From: Stercorarius parasiticus
Lineage: Eukaryota; Chordata; Aves; Charadriiformes; Stercorariidae
NCBI GenBank assembly: GCA_013396915.1
Contig: VWZL01000319.1
Span: 124,001-188,000, forward strand
Direction of reading: 5' to 3'
DNA length: 64,000 nucleotides
Within the stretch, counting starts at the first letter, position 1, and every line of letters begins with the position of its first letter. Shown here piece after piece: positions 60,431-64,000 of the stretch. Position numbers and translations under genes: made by a program. Below the pieces are notes generated by a model that made no database searches, was not told the DNA's origin, and worked only from the letters and a program-made list of their open reading frames with translations.

Positions 60431-63400
60431 AGCTCTAAAGGAGCTTATGTCTCAAATAATCTAATTGAAGAGATAAAAGCAGAAGCTCTGCAAAAGCCTG
60501 CATTATAAGGGAAAAAAAGTTGTATGGATTGCTGAGAAAGACTAGGTAGGGTCATTTCCTCTGATCATCAGCTATTCTAATTTCTGTTCCATAGCTGTGA
60601 CCTGGCTTTATGACTTGTGGGTTTTCCGTCAGCTTCACATCATCACCTGCAATTTACATAATGTAAAACTCCAGGAAAACACGGGGTAGGACAAGCTTAA
60701 ATCAACCTTGTAAGGTCTGAGCTTCATTCTGGCTCATTAATTTCAAAGCACATGTAGTTCTAATACCGAATGGGTAGAGAATGCTTTCATCTGTAACAAT
60801 GAGCTGCAATAAAAGTATGAAAGATTGTAACTTTAGTACTAAATCTGATAAGAACGAGATTTGATTTTTGTGTTTAGTTGCCATTTCTCATATGAGAAAC
60901 CTAAATACTGCAATGTAATCAGTTTCTGATACTGAGGCATTGTCACAACCAGTGAAAAATCCTCTGAAGGTATCTTTGAATTTTAACGCTAAGCTGAGGA
61001 GATATTATAACTTCATTTGCTGAAATCCAGTCCCTACTATCCAATTTTGATAGTGTGCTTGGTATTGTGGTTTTGTGAAACCACATTAACCACTTTACTT
61101 TATCAGATAAGGATTCCTTTGTGTTCCTTAAGCTTACTGTGGTCTAGTAACTAATGTAAATAGATTTCACTGCCTCTGAAACATAACATATGTACATGAT
61201 CCATGGAAAATTATCCTGGAACAGTATCTTGGTAAATTAAAAGTATTATTCATTTTGCTTTCACCTTTACTGAATTTAAATACTGCCAGGGCTGCTTCAG
61301 AGATGTTTTAAGTAACAATAAATTCCAGCATACTAATACTTACTGTGATAACATTAACATAGTAACATATAATGTGTTTAACTACATCAATCTGACATAT
61401 AAATCAACTGCAGATCATAACAATCATTTACATTCCAGGTTCAGCCGTTCTGGGCTATGTATATTTATTGATTTAGGTATATAAAATGTTAAATTAGTGC
61501 TCACTCATGTGTCCTACTGACAAAGCAATGCATTTTATCAGAAGTATAACTACTTAAAGTGACCGGTCCTATTCTCTCAATTTCATACTGCTGTAATTAC
61601 AAGTCTTAATCTGTTTTCAGACCATTCATTCACAAACAAATGAACAAAGAAAATGAAGCAATGCAAGCAAGCAAGCAAAAATCCCCTAAAACTTTAAATA
61701 CATCCAAAAGCATATTTCAGGAAGTCAGAAAAAACAAGTAACAGTTTTCTCATTCCCTGGACTCCCAGAAATGTAGACCAGTAGTAAAGCGGCAGCCTAT
61801 TGAGTCCTAACTTCTCTTTCTGAGCTGTGTGTTTCATCCCATGGTCTTCTTTACATCTGTTTCTTGGCTGAGAGCTTCTTGAACTGGTTGGAAGAGATTT
61901 TTGAAACAATATGTTTTCTCTGCTTTCTCTGATCCCTTTTGGTGCAAATGTTCAAAAAAAATTCCAGCCTAAGGCAAATACTTTGCATGGAAAATTTCAG
62001 TACAAAGAATAAAGGTCAGCAAAATTAAAAATAACTGAAAATAGATGAGTTGGTTAACTTTAATGATAATAATCAGGACTGCTATCTTCACATATTCGTA
62101 ATTATACCCCCAAAAAAATAATTCAAAAGATCCTTGAGATTCAGAAATGTCCTGTGAAGTAGAATATTCACTATGAATAATAAAATGCAATTTTTTAAAC
62201 TGGTCTGAAATATGGAACAAAAGAGCACACGTCTTAATAAAATGCTTACTTTAACAATACTGAAAAGAATAGGACAAAATATCCAAAATGCCAATTAAGC
62301 AAACTTACTGACCTCATACTGTAATGAACAAAGTTTACTAGACTCAGTCTGCAGACACTGTTGTGGATACAACTCTCTTAACCTTAGGAAAGTGATGAAA
62401 TAAACAAAATTATTTAAGCACAAAGACACAAAAAAATCTTAATGCAGGAAAAATATCAGTTTTTCTGTTGAACACTCTAAAACAGTGCCTGAGTCTACTC
62501 TGTTCTCACTACGTAAGATTGTATTTTCTCAGGTGAAAGCTGAATTAGTCTGCATGGGATTTGTTTATGGTCAGTGGAGAAAGAAAAGACTCTTCTAGAA
62601 AGTGGTTCATCACATCCTAAAGTACACCTCTTCAGATTAACTGAACTGCTTATTTCTATCTACTGACAATAAAGGGTTTTGAGGGTGGCTAGCTCAGAGA
62701 AGATACCTGCTGTGCTGACATTTATTCAGATAAATCCCCAAAAGACGTTTTGGCTTTCCAAGTATGCTTGTCCCTGTGCTTCCCTGAATGGTACAAAGAT
62801 CCAACAATGCCAATGTAAAGATTTGACCTGCTCCTGAGAAGTGAATGTCTTGGGATGTAAAATAGGTGTTTGGCTTTCCTATGGTATTAGCTAAAAGAGC
62901 TATTTTGTGCTCTTCAAAATACATTATATTGCTCAGGGAGTGCCTCCCTGGGTTTAGGGCCATAAAGTATAAAAAGGCTCATGTCCATTTACTAGGACGA
63001 GCTCCTTGGAGGGTAGATAGGCTATGTCCGCACTGGATGGTGGCTTTCAGTTCAAAGTATCTGAAGTAACATACCAGCAGCATAGCCCACAACCCACAGG
63101 GGTGTCTTGATAGGCAAAAGTTTAGGGTATCAGAAGGTCTGGTTCTGGGATGTGGCATAAGAATATGGGGCAGCATTTGTGGGAGAAAATGCTTCTGGGA
63201 TGTGTTGTAGGGCCCTATAGAATGGAGGGATCCAAACCTGATACAACTTTGATTCTGTTTTTTAAGGAAGCTCTTGAATTAAATATTTCCCCAAATTTGC
63301 ACTATATTCCTGGACAGATCTAGGTAGAATTCTACAAAAGAGTTTTTACAGAATTAACATTTCTGAAATATTCAGGTAGCTCTCAGGGCTACATCCCTAC

Positions 63401-64000
63401 TGTTAAATAAGAGGATTAGGAGTGAGCTTGATCTGTGGACCTCAGTCATACACACTACTAAATTCTCATCTCTATTCCTGGCTTTATCATGGAATAATCT
63501 GACTAGCTCTGTCCAAAATAAATATGTCATGTAGAGTGGGTTAACCGTAAGCAGTGTAGGCTCAAACCTATGTTTGAACATTTGATGTCTCACCCTGTCA
63601 GCCTATGTCCTTTCCCTCTTTTATTCAGTAACAGAGACATAACCTTACAATGTGTAAAGTCTTTGAAAGATGTCACAAGCTCCTCTAACTTGAATTAGGG
63701 GTTAAATAAATTCCTTGGCCTACATTGCAAGGAAAAAAGATTAAATATAACTTTGAAAAGTATAATTAAATCTACATAATGAAATATATGAAATAAAAAA
63801 TATATATTGTCTTTCTTTGTTATTAATATATTTAGTAGTGCATTCACCACTAACCAGATCTTTAAGGAACTACGTTTTAGTACAGGTGCTCCTAATAGTG
63901 TCATGTAGATTTCTACTGGAAGCCATAAGAGTTTCCTTGGGTGACATGTCAGAATACAAACTTCTTTTAAAACACTTGTGAGTTGCTTGTCCACTTAATT
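60431..64000. other. AT-rich non-coding stretch to window end
   Basis: No exon, RNA gene or transposon recognised. It contains a short CAAG repeat at about 61663-61678 and a 13-bp word (TTCTGGGATGTGG or close) at about 63144 and 63192. The last 300 bp are strongly AT-rich. The 99-codon frame at 63695-63994 (minus) has no recognisable domain. Confidence 0.5.

Noticed and set aside
1..64000. CRISPR array, prokaryotic operon, tRNA or rRNA genes
   Set aside because: No regularly spaced direct repeats, no ribosome-binding-site-linked genes and no cloverleaf or rRNA text seen. The repeats are those of a bird nuclear genome.

Overview
The window reads as non-coding nuclear DNA from a bird. The base composition is AT-rich, the open frames are short and random-looking, and the dominant repeats are CR1 LINEs with the avian 3' end (a short tail built on the 8-bp unit ATTCTATG). 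There are also LTRs of a type I recognise from bird genomes (starting near TGTGGTGGGTTGACC and ending near CACGCAAACCCAATACA), plus a few much older amniote repeats (MIR-type and ancient CR1/L3-type). The LTR types suggest a neoavian bird, but I cannot name the species. I found no exon of a host protein-coding gene, no tRNA or rRNA, no CRISPR array and no bacterial-style operon. The piece is best described as intergenic or deep intronic.

Layout. 1-5350: two closely related CR1 3' ends facing each other (1523-1850 minus, 3308-3571 plus), then a nearly full-length solo LTR (4276-5349). 6190-12360: a degraded ancient CR1, a longer younger CR1 with recognisable reverse-transcriptase sequence (9434-10540), and a 127-bp block that abuts that CR1 and recurs at 12231. 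12360-21560: mostly unique DNA with two LTR remnants, an old unidentified repeat and a GC-rich patch. 23985-26125: a nest in which a 0.95-kb CR1 sits inside an older CR1/L3-type element, followed by an old CR1 3' end and a MIR/L2-like piece. 26126-50240: mainly unique AT-rich DNA with scattered CR1 pieces, one clear MIR and a 68-bp near-identical duplication (40346 and 42291). 50240-64000: further CR1s, more of the unidentified old repeat, and a sequencing gap (55416-55504) followed by two identical 356-bp copies that look like an assembly error.

Nothing here works together as a pathway. All coding traces are dead retrotransposon fragments: 5'-truncated, frameshifted or missing catalytic residues. 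I did not find an undescribed biological system. The observations most worth checking are the gap-associated duplication, the 68-bp duplication, the 127-bp block at the CR1 junction, and the unidentified repeat family near 18786, 32822 and 51861.
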